The notes: generated from the sequence alone by a model not told the origin. A stretch of 64,000 nucleotides of DNA from Alcaligenaceae bacterium CGII-47 (GCA_019166125.1 JAHTBO010000001.1:535066-599065); one strand, 5' to 3'; positions 27,540-37,564 are shown, numbered from the stretch's first letter. Numbers and translations: made by a program.

Positions 27540-28664
27540 ATGGGGAATCAAGAGACTGAATGGGCCCTGCCTGTGCCTAGTGCGGCGCATGATTGTTCGG
27601 TTCAGGCTGGCGGCGCAGCGAGCAATCTGGCACCGGATGGCCTTGAGGGTCTATCGCCCGCCTATTTCGGCCTGGTGATGGCAACCGGGATTGTTTCGCT
27701 TGCAGGCGCGATGATGGGCTATCCGCGGCTCGCGCGTGCCTTGTTCTATCTGAATATTCTTCAATATGGGGTGCTGTGTGTGTTGTATGCCATTCGCGCC
27801 TGGCGTTACCCGAGGCGGTTTTTTGGCGATATGGTGACACACGCCACCGGCCCAGGCTATTTCACGATCATTGCAGGGACGGGGGTGCTAGGCAGCCAGT
27901 TTATCGTTCTGACTGGTGATCTATACGCGGGCTTTGCGTTGTGGCTCGTGGCGGTTTTGTTGTGGGGCGTGCTGGTCTATGCAATTTTTGCGGTACTGAC
28001 GGTAAAAGCCAATAAACCTGCGTTGGATCGTGGTATCAACGGTGGCTGGTTGTTGGCTGTGGTGGCTACCCAGGCACTGGCGGTATCCAGTGCCTTGCTC
28101 GCGGCGCAGATCGGCCAGCCGTATCGTCTACAACTAAATTTGGTGGCCTTGTCCATGTGGTTGTGGGGGGGAATGCTGTATATCTGGATCATGGCATTGA
28201 TTTTCTATCGTTATACTTTTTTTGCACTATCCCCCAGCGATCTTGCACCACCTTACTGGATCAATATGGGTGCAATGGCGATCTCTACATTAGCGGGATC
28301 CTTGTTGATTCTGAATGCTCAGGACGCGCCATATTTGATGTCCCTGCTGCCTTTCCTCAAAGGCTTTACCATGCTGTATTGGGCAACGGGCACATGGTGG
28401 ATCCCGATGCTGTTGTTGCTTGGCCTTTGGCGCTATGGTTACAATCGTTTCCCATTTAAATATGATCCCTTGTACTGGGGGGCTGTATTCCCCCTAGGGA
28501 TGTATGCGGCCTGTACCTGGCAATTAGAGCATGCAATGGCCTTTGGGTTCGAGACCGGTTTGCCGCGTGTGTTTTTCTATATTGCGCTGGGGGCCTGGAT
28601 AATTACCTTCTGCGGCCTGCTGCGTTCCGCGCTGCGCAGTGTGCGGCACATTCGTCCGAGTTAG
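27540..28664 (+). CDS. TehA/SLAC1-type (tellurite-resistance/dicarboxylate transporter) membrane protein
   Basis: About 374 residues from the ATG at 27540, chosen because GGAGGAAA (27527-27534) sits at the right distance; an upstream GTG at 27498 is less likely. About ten transmembrane helices follow a 40-residue N-terminal tail. The first helix carries YFGLVMATGIVSLAG and later helices have WLWGGMLYIWIMA, as in the TDT family (TehA, Mae1, SLAC1). Family members carry C4-dicarboxylates, sulfite or anions; some are annotated as tellurite resistance without a native tellurite role. It converges on a DctPQM TRAP operon across a shared terminator. Both could handle organic acids, but this is inference. 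Confidence 0.8.
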   Translation: MGNQETEWALPVPSAAHDCSVQAGGAASNLAPDGLEGLSPAYFGLVMATGIVSLAGAMMGYPRLARALFYLNILQYGVLCVLYAIRAWRYPRRFFGDMVTHATGPGYFTIIAGTGVLGSQFIVLTGDLYAGFALWLVAVLLWGVLVYAIFAVLTVKANKPALDRGINGGWLLAVVATQALAVSSALLAAQIGQPYRLQLNLVALSMWLWGGMLYIWIMALIFYRYTFFALSPSDLAPPYWINMGAMAISTLAGSLLILNAQDAPYLMSLLPFLKGFTMLYWATGTWWIPMLLLLGLWRYGYNRFPFKYDPLYWGAVFPLGMYAACTWQLEHAMAFGFETGLPRVFFYIALGAWIITFCGLLRSALRSVRHIRPS

Positions 28665-28691
28665 AAAGCGCCCGAATAGGGCGCTTTCTTT
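28664..28691. terminator. Rho-independent terminator between the TehA-like gene and dctM
   Basis: GAAAGCGCCC-gaata-GGGCGCTTTC followed by TTT. The 10-bp stem is perfect and begins at the end of the TehA-like stop codon. The 5-prime AGAAA tract gives weaker function for the convergent dctM. Confidence 0.88.
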
Positions 28692-28728
28692 GTGATGCGA
28701 GGGCTTACGTGCCCCCTATGGAATGTTG

Positions 28729-30009
28729 TTAAAAATTCATGACCTGAGGCAGCCACAGAGAGACTGCCGGCACATAGGTAATAAATATCAGATAGAGCAG
28801 CAGTAAGGACAGCCAGGGTGTCGCTGCCCGTATAACCTGGCCGATGCTCATGTTTGTTATCCCCGCTGTGACAAATAGGTTAAGCCCTATCGGTGGCGTC
28901 ACCATGCCGATCTCGAGGTTCACCACAATCAGGATGCCCAGGTGAACGGGATCAATACCAAGTTTTACGGCGATCGGAAACAGGATCGGCGCGAGAATCA
29001 GGATGATCCCGGTGGGCTCCATGAAGGCGCCGGCGATCAGCAACAAGATATTGACGACGATCAGGAACTGCCAGGCAGCCATATCCCAGGCAATGATCTG
29101 TTCAGCGATCATTTGTGGGATGCGTTCCGTGGTCAGCACATGCGCGAACAGCAAGGCGTTGACGATGATGAACATCAGCATCACGGTAACCTTGGCCGCA
29201 TCAATCAATACCTCGGGGACTTGCTTGATACCGATATCACGGTACACGAACACGGCGACCACAAAGGCGTAGACCGCTGCAACCGCTGCCGCCTCGGTAG
29301 GTGTGAAAACGCCACCGTAAATCCCGCCCAGGATAATGACGATCAGCATCAACCCCCAGAAGGAATCCCGTCCTGCGGCGATGATTTCAGATGCGGCGGC
29401 CCGAGGCTGACATGGCATGTTTTTGACGCGCGCGACAACGTAGATCACCACCATGAGAACAAGGCCGAGCAGGAGGCCCGGGATGACGCCAGCCATAAAG
29501 AGTGCGCCCACTGAGGTCTCGGTCGCAGCACCATAGACGACCAGCACAATGGAGGGCGGAATTAGGATGCCTAGGGTGCCAGCATTACAGATCACGCCTG
29601 CCGCAAAGGACTCGGTGTAGCCTGCGCGCACCATGCCGGCAATCACAATGGAGCCCACGGCCACCACCGTGGCGGGTGATGAGCCCGAGACGGCTGCAAA
29701 GAGCACGCAGGCCAGTACGGATGCGATCGCCAGGCCGCCGTGCAGGTGACCGACTGCTGCAATGGCAAACCGGATCATGCGTTTAGCTACCCCTCCGGTC
29801 GTCATAAACGCGCCAGCGAGGATAAAGAAGGGGATCGCCATCAGGGTGAAGTGTTCGGAGGTTTCGAACATCTTGAGGGATAGCGAGGCGAGCGAGTCTG
29901 TGCCAAAGAGCAGAATAGTCAGTATTGAAGACAGGCCCAGGGCCACCGCCACGGGCATGCCCATGAACATGAAGACAAAGAGTAGTACGAATAGGGCGCT
30001 AGTTGTCAT
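28729..30009 (-). CDS. dctM: TRAP transporter large permease DctM
   Basis: 426 residues with about 12 hydrophobic segments. DctM-family landmarks include LFMGMPVAVALGLSS near the N-terminus, FAAVSGSSPATVVAVGSI, GTLGILIPPSIVLVVYG and MVTPPIGLNLFVTAGI. DctM is the Na+-coupled elevator subunit of TRAP importers. Its start overlaps the dctQ stop (ATGA), so the subunits are translationally coupled. With DctP at the head of the operon, the predicted substrates are C4-dicarboxylates such as succinate, fumarate and malate. Confidence 0.94.
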   Translation of the reverse strand: MTTSALFVLLFVFMFMGMPVAVALGLSSILTILLFGTDSLASLSLKMFETSEHFTLMAIPFFILAGAFMTTGGVAKRMIRFAIAAVGHLHGGLAIASVLACVLFAAVSGSSPATVVAVGSIVIAGMVRAGYTESFAAGVICNAGTLGILIPPSIVLVVYGAATETSVGALFMAGVIPGLLLGLVLMVVIYVVARVKNMPCQPRAAASEIIAAGRDSFWGLMLIVIILGGIYGGVFTPTEAAAVAAVYAFVVAVFVYRDIGIKQVPEVLIDAAKVTVMLMFIIVNALLFAHVLTTERIPQMIAEQIIAWDMAAWQFLIVVNILLLIAGAFMEPTGIILILAPILFPIAVKLGIDPVHLGILIVVNLEIGMVTPPIGLNLFVTAGITNMSIGQVIRAATPWLSLLLLYLIFITYVPAVSLWLPQVMNF

Positions 30010-30551
30010 GGCTGATCCTGTCCGGCATTATCAGGGGTGTCGCTACGGTATTTGAGGGCGTCTGCAACTTCATCGCCCAGCAGGCTCGCCTGGCCGCCAC
30101 GCAGCAGATTCACGAGCACTTCGCCAAACCGCCAGATCAATAGCGCAAAGCCCAAGGGGAGTACCGCTCTGGGGACCCATTGGGGTATGGGTAAATCCTG
30201 CGCCATGATGCCAATGCTGTGCATCTTTGCAACATAGATCCATCCTCCGACCAAGACAATGCAGGCATAAAGCAGGCATAGTACAGCCGAGACGATATTG
30301 ACGCGGTGCGAGATTCGTGGGGGGAGGAGTTTGACCAAGGCGTCAACGCCGATGTGTGCGCCGACACGCACACCATAAGAGATACCGAAAAAAATCAAGG
30401 CACCAAAAAAATACATGGTGAGCTCGAGCGCCCACACAAAGCTATAGTTGAATACGTAGCGCGCGATAACCTGCGCAAAGGTGACCAGTGTCATGGCCGC
30501 GAGCAAAAAGGCGATGAAGCCTTCCTCTATGTGCTCCAGCATGGATCTCAT
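30006..30551 (-). CDS. dctQ: TRAP transporter small permease DctQ
   Basis: 181 residues with four predicted transmembrane helices and the small-subunit motif VFNYSFVWALELTMYFFG followed by GVRVGAHIGVDALV. It scaffolds DctM in the inner membrane. It is separated from dctP by 78 nt that contain a strong hairpin, and overlaps dctM by 4 nt. The C-terminus has a longer hydrophilic tail after the last helix (about residues 150-181). Confidence 0.93.
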   Translation of the reverse strand: MRSMLEHIEEGFIAFLLAAMTLVTFAQVIARYVFNYSFVWALELTMYFFGALIFFGISYGVRVGAHIGVDALVKLLPPRISHRVNIVSAVLCLLYACIVLVGGWIYVAKMHSIGIMAQDLPIPQWVPRAVLPLGFALLIWRFGEVLVNLLRGGQASLLGDEVADALKYRSDTPDNAGQDQP

Positions 30552-30576
30552 TATAGGTATCCTCAGAGGATTGAGA

Positions 30577-30601
30577 AGCGGCCGCTTGGTAGGCGGCCGC
30601 T
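30577..30601 (-). terminator. Intercistronic hairpin between dctP and dctQ
   Basis: Perfect 9-bp inverted repeat AGCGGCCGC / GCGGCCGCT with a 7-nt loop; each arm contains an 8-bp GCGGCCGC palindrome. It has no T tract, so it probably protects the dctP 3-prime end or partly attenuates, giving more binding protein than permease. Confidence 0.7.
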
Positions 30602-30629
30602 ATCAGATATTAAGCTGGCTTAGTGCAGC

Positions 30630-31838
<1,209 letters not shown>

Positions 31839-32408
31839 TTAAGGCAATCGTCCCGAATCACGGCTATATCGGTGCTGCTGCATGGCCTGGTCAAGCAGTT
31901 CAATCTGGGCATCGGTCAGCAATCGTTCCGCCATGGGTAATAGTTCCGTATCGGCACATTCGGCGTAAGCGCTGTATTCATCGCAGAATGCTTGGACATC
32001 TGCAGCGGATAGTTCGATAGATTCACCGTTAGCGATACGCAGTAGCCGTGGTCGTAGCTGAGCATTCCAGCGCCGCTGCAGGGCGTGGAGCATGTTGCTG
32101 AGGCCTTCAGTCATGCCGCGCAGGCATACTGCGTCCGATCCGGCCATGGACTCGATTATGGCGGGAAACAGGTGCTGCGCCTCGACTTCCTGACATTCAC
32201 GTGCTGGGACGTCGAAATGGTGCAGGATATCTTCAGCTTTTGATTGGGCGTCGCTGTCAGCGCCCCATATCGCGATGTGTTTGATCAACGCTTGTAGTGC
32301 CATGCACTGAGCCCGGGAGTCCTGATGCTTGCTCGCTATCTCTCGTAAGGGGGCTTCGTGCAAGGCGGGCATTGCAGGGGGGGTAATGGGGTCAGACAGA
32401 GGATTCAT
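31839..32408 (-). CDS. Hemerythrin/HHE-domain-like protein
   Basis: 189 residues, all-helical and acidic, no signal peptide. It has the pattern of hemerythrin-like iron-binding proteins: ILHHFDVPARECQEVEAQHLFPAI near residues 66-90 (His, Glu and EAxxH) and YAECADTELLPMAERLL near 152-170, which fits the last ExxxLLP helix of HHE proteins. These proteins bind a diiron centre and sense or carry oxygen or nitric oxide. The last helix has Cys-Ala-Asp in place of the common His ligand, so metal binding is not certain. It lies between dctP and an ABC importer and is transcribed alone. Confidence 0.65.
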   Translation of the reverse strand: MNPLSDPITPPAMPALHEAPLREIASKHQDSRAQCMALQALIKHIAIWGADSDAQSKAEDILHHFDVPARECQEVEAQHLFPAIIESMAGSDAVCLRGMTEGLSNMLHALQRRWNAQLRPRLLRIANGESIELSAADVQAFCDEYSAYAECADTELLPMAERLLTDAQIELLDQAMQQHRYSRDSGRLP

Positions 32409-32646
32409 GGTTTGGGTCTCCAGGCGCGGATGGTGACAGGACGATGCAAAAAGGGCGCCTTAGGTGGTGGGTGGACAAAATATCTATAAAGAATCTGCTT
32501 ATATATATCTATGGGTTATATGTAAAGCAATAATAATTCGTTGTTGTGTATAGGGCAAACTCGTTAAAGTTTCCATGTCATCCCTATTTAAAAGCAATGC
32601 GTACGGATCAGAATCAGTATGACGCTTGTTTTTTCTCTTGGTAATT
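32409..32646. other. Divergent AT-rich regulatory region
   Basis: 238 bp between the hemerythrin-like gene (-) and the ABC importer (+). It contains TTATATATATCTATGGGTTATATG around 32501-32523 and poly-A/T stretches suitable for promoters in both directions. No specific operator could be recognised. Confidence 0.35.
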
Positions 32647-33423
32647 ATGAACCTAGTATTTAGAAACGTTGAAAAGCACTTTGGCGATTTGCGCGTGGTC
32701 GAGCAGTTTGATCGCGAGATCGCCTCCGGTGAGCTCGTCGCGCTCGTCGGCCCATCTGGCTGTGGTAAGTCCACGCTGTTGCATATTGCAGCGGGCCTAG
32801 AGCGCACGACACATGGACAGGTGCTTGCTAATGGTGAACCGATAGAGCGGCCAGATCCACAGCGGATGCTGATGTTTCAGGAAAACGCGCTCTATCCTTG
32901 GCTAACACTCGAGCAGAACGTAGCCATGGCGCTAGAGCTGCAGAAGGTCAATAAGGCCCAGGCGCGCGCGCAGGCTGGACTCTGGCTTGAAAAGGTTCAA
33001 TTAAGTGGCTTTGAGGACTATTTTCCTCACCAGGTCTCGGGCGGTATGCGTCAACGCGCTGCCTTGGCGCGCGCCTTTATCACGAGTCCTGAGGTGTTGT
33101 TACTCGATGAGCCCTTTGGTGCGCTCGATGCCTTGACCCGTATGACGCTTCAGGATGTCTTGCGTGATCTGATCCATGAGGTTCACCCGACGGTGCTGTT
33201 GGTGACGCACGATGTAGACGAGGCTTTGTTTTTGGCAGATCGCATCCTGGTATTTAGTGCGCGCCCGTCTTCTGTGCTGAAGGAATTTAATCTTGCATCT
33301 CGCGACAAGTCACATGATTTATCGGACTTTGCCGATCTGCGCCGGGAAATCCTCGGGCTCTTGGGTATCCGGGCTGAGCATCGGCGCGATGATGTATTTA
33401 CTACTGAGGAAATAGCAGCATGA
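32647..33423 (+). CDS. ABC transporter ATP-binding protein, nitrate/sulfonate/taurine type
   Basis: 258 residues from the ATG at 32647 (MNLVFRNVEKHFGD). Walker A GPSGCGKST, Q-loop FQENALYPW, signature VSGGMRQRAALARAF, Walker B VLLLDEPFGALD and switch histidine VTHDVDEALFLADRI. The SGGMRQR and LFLADRI motifs are typical of SsuB/TauB/NrtD ATPases. It is the first gene of a four-gene operon and overlaps the binding-protein start by 4 nt (ATGA). The substrate class is aliphatic sulfonates, nitrate, nitriles or similar; it cannot be resolved from sequence. Confidence 0.92.
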   Translation: MNLVFRNVEKHFGDLRVVEQFDREIASGELVALVGPSGCGKSTLLHIAAGLERTTHGQVLANGEPIERPDPQRMLMFQENALYPWLTLEQNVAMALELQKVNKAQARAQAGLWLEKVQLSGFEDYFPHQVSGGMRQRAALARAFITSPEVLLLDEPFGALDALTRMTLQDVLRDLIHEVHPTVLLVTHDVDEALFLADRILVFSARPSSVLKEFNLASRDKSHDLSDFADLRREILGLLGIRAEHRRDDVFTTEEIAA

Positions 33424-34415
33424 AATTAGTTCGTATTCTGGCACCAGCGCTCATTGCACTGGCAATGACGACCCAGGCCGTCGCCGCTGATCCCTTTAAG
33501 GTCGGCTATATCCGTGTGATGGATGACGCGCAGGCGATTGCGGCGTTTGAGGCTGGCTTCTACAAGCAGCAAGGGCTGGATGTCCAACTGGTCGAGTTCA
33601 AATCTGGCACGGATCTCATCAAGGCCATTGTGGGCGGGCAGCTCGACACTGGGGTTCTGGGCTTTACCAACGCGGCGTCCTGGTCTTCGCGTGGCGCCGA
33701 CCTCAAGGTCGTGAGCGGTGCGCAGCGTGGCTTTCATGCGCTGGTGGTGCGTGATGATGTGGGCATCAATACGGTGGCTGACCTGAAGGGCCACACGCTG
33801 GCTTCGCAAAAGGAAGGCAGCACGGCAGATACGGTCCTCAGGGGCGTCGTCCTTAAGGACGCGGGCTTGCAGGCGACTGATCTGACCATCATGGGCGTGA
33901 GCCCGCAGGTGGCGGTGCAGTCCCTGTTAGGTAAGCGCGTGGATGCGGCCTTTCTCTTCGAGCCCCAAGCGAGCATTGCGCAATTGATCGCACCCGTGAA
34001 ACAAATCTATGAAATTGGTGCGGTGTGGCCGTTCCCTTGCATGGTGACCATCACTTCGGGTGAGACGCTCAAGACTAAAAAGGATCTGGTGTGGAAGTCG
34101 CTCGATGCGCAACGTCAGGCGATTGACTTGCTGCAGAATGAACCGGATGAAGCAGCCAAATTGATTGCCAGTTACTTTATCTCGGAACCGACGCTTAAGA
34201 CCCTTAATCACGGTGAGGTGCCGCGCGAAGAGGTCATCAGCAAGGCGATCAAGAGTCAGACCTTCAATGCGGCGCTGAGCACCGAAGATCTGAATCGTAT
34301 GCAGGATATCGCTAACATCATGCAAGAGCAAGGCGCTCTCAAAACCAAGGATGGCGCAGCTTACAACGTCAGGAGCATTGTTGACCTGGCGTGGCAAGAG
34401 GCACGCAAACTCTGA
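33420..34415 (+). CDS. ABC transporter substrate-binding protein, NrtA/SsuA/TauA family
   Basis: 331 residues with a signal peptide cleaved near AVA-ADP. The mature protein has the family pattern: FKVGYIRVMDDAQAIAAFEAGFYKQQGLDV, then GGQLDTGVLGFTNAASW, then LKGHTLASQKEGSTADTVLRG. This pattern fits the SsuA/TauA/ThiY-like fold that binds sulfonates, pyrimidines or nitrate-like ligands. A hairpin with a perfect 7-bp stem follows the stop codon, and may raise its level relative to the permease. Confidence 0.92.
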   Translation: MKLVRILAPALIALAMTTQAVAADPFKVGYIRVMDDAQAIAAFEAGFYKQQGLDVQLVEFKSGTDLIKAIVGGQLDTGVLGFTNAASWSSRGADLKVVSGAQRGFHALVVRDDVGINTVADLKGHTLASQKEGSTADTVLRGVVLKDAGLQATDLTIMGVSPQVAVQSLLGKRVDAAFLFEPQASIAQLIAPVKQIYEIGAVWPFPCMVTITSGETLKTKKDLVWKSLDAQRQAIDLLQNEPDEAAKLIASYFISEPTLKTLNHGEVPREEVISKAIKSQTFNAALSTEDLNRMQDIANIMQEQGALKTKDGAAYNVRSIVDLAWQEARKL

Positions 34416-34445
34416 GGCGCTGGTGCTTTAATACGGGTTTATCCA

Positions 34446-34463
34446 GGCCGGGACCCCCCGGCC
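34446..34463 (+). terminator. Hairpin between binding-protein and permease genes
   Basis: GGCCGGG-accc-CCCGGCC, followed by ATTTTATTT. A strong GC stem with a weak T-rich tail suggests partial termination or RNA 3-prime stabilisation inside the operon. Confidence 0.7.
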
Positions 34464-34479
34464 ATTTTATTTCAAGTCC

Positions 34480-35253
34480 ATGAGCAAAAAACAACGTCTC
34501 TCTGCTTCACGCCGTAAGCTGGCCATGTTGATCGCCATGGCAGCGATTCTGTTCTTCTGGCAGTGTGCTGCCTGGACCTTACCTGACTTTTTGATGCCTG
34601 GTGTGCCGACGGTGATGCTGCGGCTGTGGCACGATGTGCAGACGACACAGTTTCGCGACGTGCTTGCGGGCAGTCTAGGGCGCCTGGGCGTAGGTTATGC
34701 ATTTGCCCTGTTGTTCGGAATTGGTTTTGGCCTTGTGGGCGGCGTATTGCAGTTTTTCCGTGAGATTCTCAAGTCCGCCATCATTATTTTGCAGTCCATC
34801 CCGTCTATCGCGTGGGTGCCGTTATTTTTGATTCTGATGGGCTTTGGCAATCTGCCGATTATTGTGGTGATTGCGTTGGCGGCATTTTTCCCGGCAGCGC
34901 TGTCAGTCATGAACGCGACCGAAAGCGTACTGCAGACGCATGTGTCAGCCGCCAGAGTAATGGGAGCAAATCATTGGGAAATGCTGCGTCGTGTCTATTT
35001 GCCAGCGGTGATGCCTGAGCTGATTACAGGGGCTCAACTTGCGTTTGGTAATGCATGGCGTGCGCTGATCTCTGCGGAGATGTTGATTGGCTTCGGGCAG
35101 GGCCTGGGCCGCTCACTTGCTTATTCCGGCGAGACAGCAGATATGGCTGGGGTCATGGCCAATATCCTCACGATTGCCATCCTGGCCACCCTGATCGATC
35201 AGGTGGTTCTCGAAAACATCAAGCGCAAGGTTCTGCGCTATCAATACGTGTAG
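34480..35253 (+). CDS. ABC transporter permease, SsuC/TauC type
   Basis: 257 residues with six predicted transmembrane helices. The EAA loop is SAARVMGANHWEMLRRVYLPAVMPEL, and GFGNLPIIVVIALAAFFPAALS precedes it, as in SsuC/TauC permeases. It starts 64 nt after the binding-protein gene, beyond a hairpin, and is followed at once by a second binding-protein gene (stop 35253, next start 35256). Works with the ATPase at 32647. Confidence 0.93.
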   Translation: MSKKQRLSASRRKLAMLIAMAAILFFWQCAAWTLPDFLMPGVPTVMLRLWHDVQTTQFRDVLAGSLGRLGVGYAFALLFGIGFGLVGGVLQFFREILKSAIIILQSIPSIAWVPLFLILMGFGNLPIIVVIALAAFFPAALSVMNATESVLQTHVSAARVMGANHWEMLRRVYLPAVMPELITGAQLAFGNAWRALISAEMLIGFGQGLGRSLAYSGETADMAGVMANILTIAILATLIDQVVLENIKRKVLRYQYV

Positions 35254-35255
35254 GA

Positions 35256-36077
35256 ATGATGATGCCTTGGGCGATAGTGTGTGGGTTTTTTGCTTATCTA
35301 TGTCGCTTGGCTGCGCGTGTCGCCCTGGTTGTTGCTGCAGGGGTGCCGGGCGTTGCTATCGCTGCGACCCACGGCACCGCTCGTGCCGATACAAGCTTTG
35401 TCGCTATTTCGGACCTGCCGGCAGCGGCTCAGCCTGGGGCCAGGGTCCGGACAACAAGTCGCATTGATTTGCTGTTGGCCCAGCGTCTTGTGGATGGGCG
35501 GGCGGCGCAATTGATCAATGCGTCCAATCCGATGCAGGTTCTGGATGGGGAACGTAATGCCGGGGTTTGGCTGGGGGCATGGTCTGCGCAAGTACCGGTG
35601 CCTGCCGGGCTCGTACGTCAGTCTCTTGGCTATCCGATCGGGCCGATGGCGATTCTGCGCAGCGACACGACGATCCACGATTGGAATGCGCTTGCCAGCC
35701 GCACGGTTTGCGTGGTTGAGGACGAGCCTTATGTGGGGGAGATCGCTGCGCGCTTTGGTGCGCTCGAGCAACGTTATCCTTCGGCGACCGATGCCTTGTT
35801 GGCCGTGCGGGCAGGGCGCTGCGACGCAGGGGTATTAAGCAATCATTTATTGGATGCGCTGCAGAAATTTCCTGAATGGAAAAAATTCTCGGCTCGACTG
35901 CCCGCCTACCGACATGTGGACCTGGTATGGGTCTCGACTGAGGCGGGTGCGGATGAGTTCTGGCGCTCGCGTATGCAGGAAGTCACGTCAGCCCAGCTGG
36001 CTGCGATGACGACGCAGCAGGCTCGTGAGATTGCTTTTGAGGTATATCTGGATCAGGTCGTTCCAGACTGCCACTGA
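35256..36077 (+). CDS. Second periplasmic binding-protein-like gene in the ABC operon (SBP family 3-like)
   Basis: 273 residues from the first of three adjacent ATGs (35256), two bases after the permease stop; SD is TAGGA. A signal peptide ends near VAIA-ATH. The rest resembles the solute-binding family 3 / transporter substrate-binding fold: YPIGPMAILRSDTTIHDWNAL (lobe hinge), then TVCVVEDEPYVGEIAARFGA, then AGRCDAGVLSNHLLDAL. A second, differently folded binding protein in a taurine-type operon is unusual. It may capture a different form of the substrate or act as an accessory. I do not recognise a named family. Confidence 0.7.
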   Translation: MMMPWAIVCGFFAYLCRLAARVALVVAAGVPGVAIAATHGTARADTSFVAISDLPAAAQPGARVRTTSRIDLLLAQRLVDGRAAQLINASNPMQVLDGERNAGVWLGAWSAQVPVPAGLVRQSLGYPIGPMAILRSDTTIHDWNALASRTVCVVEDEPYVGEIAARFGALEQRYPSATDALLAVRAGRCDAGVLSNHLLDALQKFPEWKKFSARLPAYRHVDLVWVSTEAGADEFWRSRMQEVTSAQLAAMTTQQAREIAFEVYLDQVVPDCH

Positions 36078-36335
36078 TCAGCGGCGACGACGTACGGGGG
36101 CGGGGCCACCTGTGCGGTTCAGATGCCTGAAGGTGATGCGTCCCTTGCTCAGGTCATAGGGAGACATTTCGAGCGTGACTTGGTCACCTGCCAGAATACG
36201 GATGTGGTGCTTACGCATTTTGCCGCCGGTGTAGGCGATCACTGGGTGACCGTTTTCGAGCGTAACGCGAAAACGTGAATCGGGCAGCACCTCAGTGACT
36301 GATCCTTGCATTTCTAACAGTTCTTCTTTGGCCAT
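36078..36335 (-). CDS. infA: Translation initiation factor IF-1 paralog
   Basis: 85 residues. The S1/OB-fold IF-1 core is clear ([59 protein letters not shown]), with a C-terminal extension rich in arginine (VRRRR) beyond the usual 72 residues. IF-1 binds the 30S A site and aids initiation. Betaproteobacteria often carry a second infA outside the ribosomal operon; this isolated copy is that type. It converges on the last gene of the ABC operon with no gap. Confidence 0.93.
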   Translation of the reverse strand: MAKEELLEMQGSVTEVLPDSRFRVTLENGHPVIAYTGGKMRKHHIRILAGDQVTLEMSPYDLSKGRITFRHLNRTGGPAPVRRRR

Positions 36336-36634
36336 CTATTCAATACTCCGTTGGGTGTTTGGGTGATCTGCATTTCACATCAGGCACGGCCAGCGGCATG
36401 GTGCCACGGTCGATACGCGCCGCCCGTGACGATGGCATACCTAAAAGGTCGCAGGATATCCTGCCGGGGCGATTGCAGGCGAGTGCCTCGATGATAAGAC
36501 GGCAAAAAGCCACCCAAGAGAATCAGCCTAGAAAACTGAATTACCTGAAAAACGCAGAAAATCAATCACTTAAGTATATACTATCGACCTAATTATGTCA
36601 ATAAATATACCTTTAAAGTGTTGGTAAAGCTGTC
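36336..36634. other. Intergenic region between infA2 and EamA-family gene
   Basis: 299 bp between divergent genes. The right half is AT-rich (TAAGTATATACTATCGACC at 36571-36589, then TTATGTCAATAAATATACC), which would suit a promoter for the EamA gene. No gene, hairpin or named motif is evident. Confidence 0.35.
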
Positions 36635-37540
36635 ATGACCCAGAAACTTACGCCTTCGACAGTTTTGCTGCTGTTGGTTCCTCCCTTAATGTGGGCGGGT
36701 AACGCCGTCGTTGGGCGGGCGGTCTATCATATGGTTCCGCCGCTTACGTTAAATTTTCTCCGTTGGGCGCTGGCGGCGCTCCTGCTCCTGCCCATGGGCT
36801 ACTCGATATTCCGCAGGGGAAGTGGTTTATGGACGAACTGGCGTCGTTACGCCTTGCTGGGCTTGCTCGGTGTTGGCCTATATAACTCGCTGCAATATTT
36901 AGCCTTGCATACGTCTTCGCCTTTGAATGTCACGCTCGTCGCTGCCAGTATGCCGGTATGGATGCTATTGATCGGCAGGATATTTTATGGCGCGGCGATC
37001 CATCGTACGCAGATTTTCGGCTCGGTGCTGTCCCTCGTTGGCGTACTGATCATCCTCGCGCAGGGGCAATGGTCGCAGTTGCGAACGCTGCATTTTGTCG
37101 CGGGTGATTTGCTGATGATTGCAGCAACTATCTTTTTTGCTTTTTATAGTTGGCAGCTCACCCTGGCTAATGATTCGCAAGCCATCCGGCGTAGTTGGGC
37201 GACGCTTCTTTTGGCTCAGGTGGTATATGGCGTCGTCTGGTCCGGTGCGTTTGCCGCAGTGGAATGGGGGGTTGTGGGTTGGGATATTGATTGGGGCTGG
37301 GGGCTAGGCTTGGCTCTGGTGTTTGTAGCGGTTGGCCCTGCGGTTATCGCCTTTCGTTGCTGGGGGATTGGTGTGCAAAGGGTGGGGCCGACCACGGCTG
37401 GGTTTTTCGTCAACCTGACGCCTCTATTTGCCGCGCTGCTGTCGTTATTGATGCTGGGTGATAGGCCGCGCCTCTACCATGCGTTTGCCTTTGGTTTGAT
37501 CGTTTTTGGTATTGTCCTATCCGGGCGTAATAGAGGGTGA
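36635..37540 (+). CDS. EamA/DMT-family exporter (RhaT-like)
   Basis: 301 residues with about ten transmembrane helices in two EamA repeats. First repeat: LLLVPPLMWAGNAVVGRAV, LTLNFLRWALAALLLL, NSLQYLALHTSSPLNVTLVAAS. Second repeat: LLMIAATIFFAFYSWQL and the final LTPLFAALLSLLMLGDRPRLYHAFAFGLIVFGIVLS. Family members export amino acids, nucleobases or other metabolites; the substrate here is unknown. Convergent with recJ, 24 nt apart. Confidence 0.87.
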   Translation: MTQKLTPSTVLLLLVPPLMWAGNAVVGRAVYHMVPPLTLNFLRWALAALLLLPMGYSIFRRGSGLWTNWRRYALLGLLGVGLYNSLQYLALHTSSPLNVTLVAASMPVWMLLIGRIFYGAAIHRTQIFGSVLSLVGVLIILAQGQWSQLRTLHFVAGDLLMIAATIFFAFYSWQLTLANDSQAIRRSWATLLLAQVVYGVVWSGAFAAVEWGVVGWDIDWGWGLGLALVFVAVGPAVIAFRCWGIGVQRVGPTTAGFFVNLTPLFAALLSLLMLGDRPRLYHAFAFGLIVFGIVLSGRNRG

Positions 37541-37564
37541 GTCGGGGAGGCTTGGGCTGGATGA

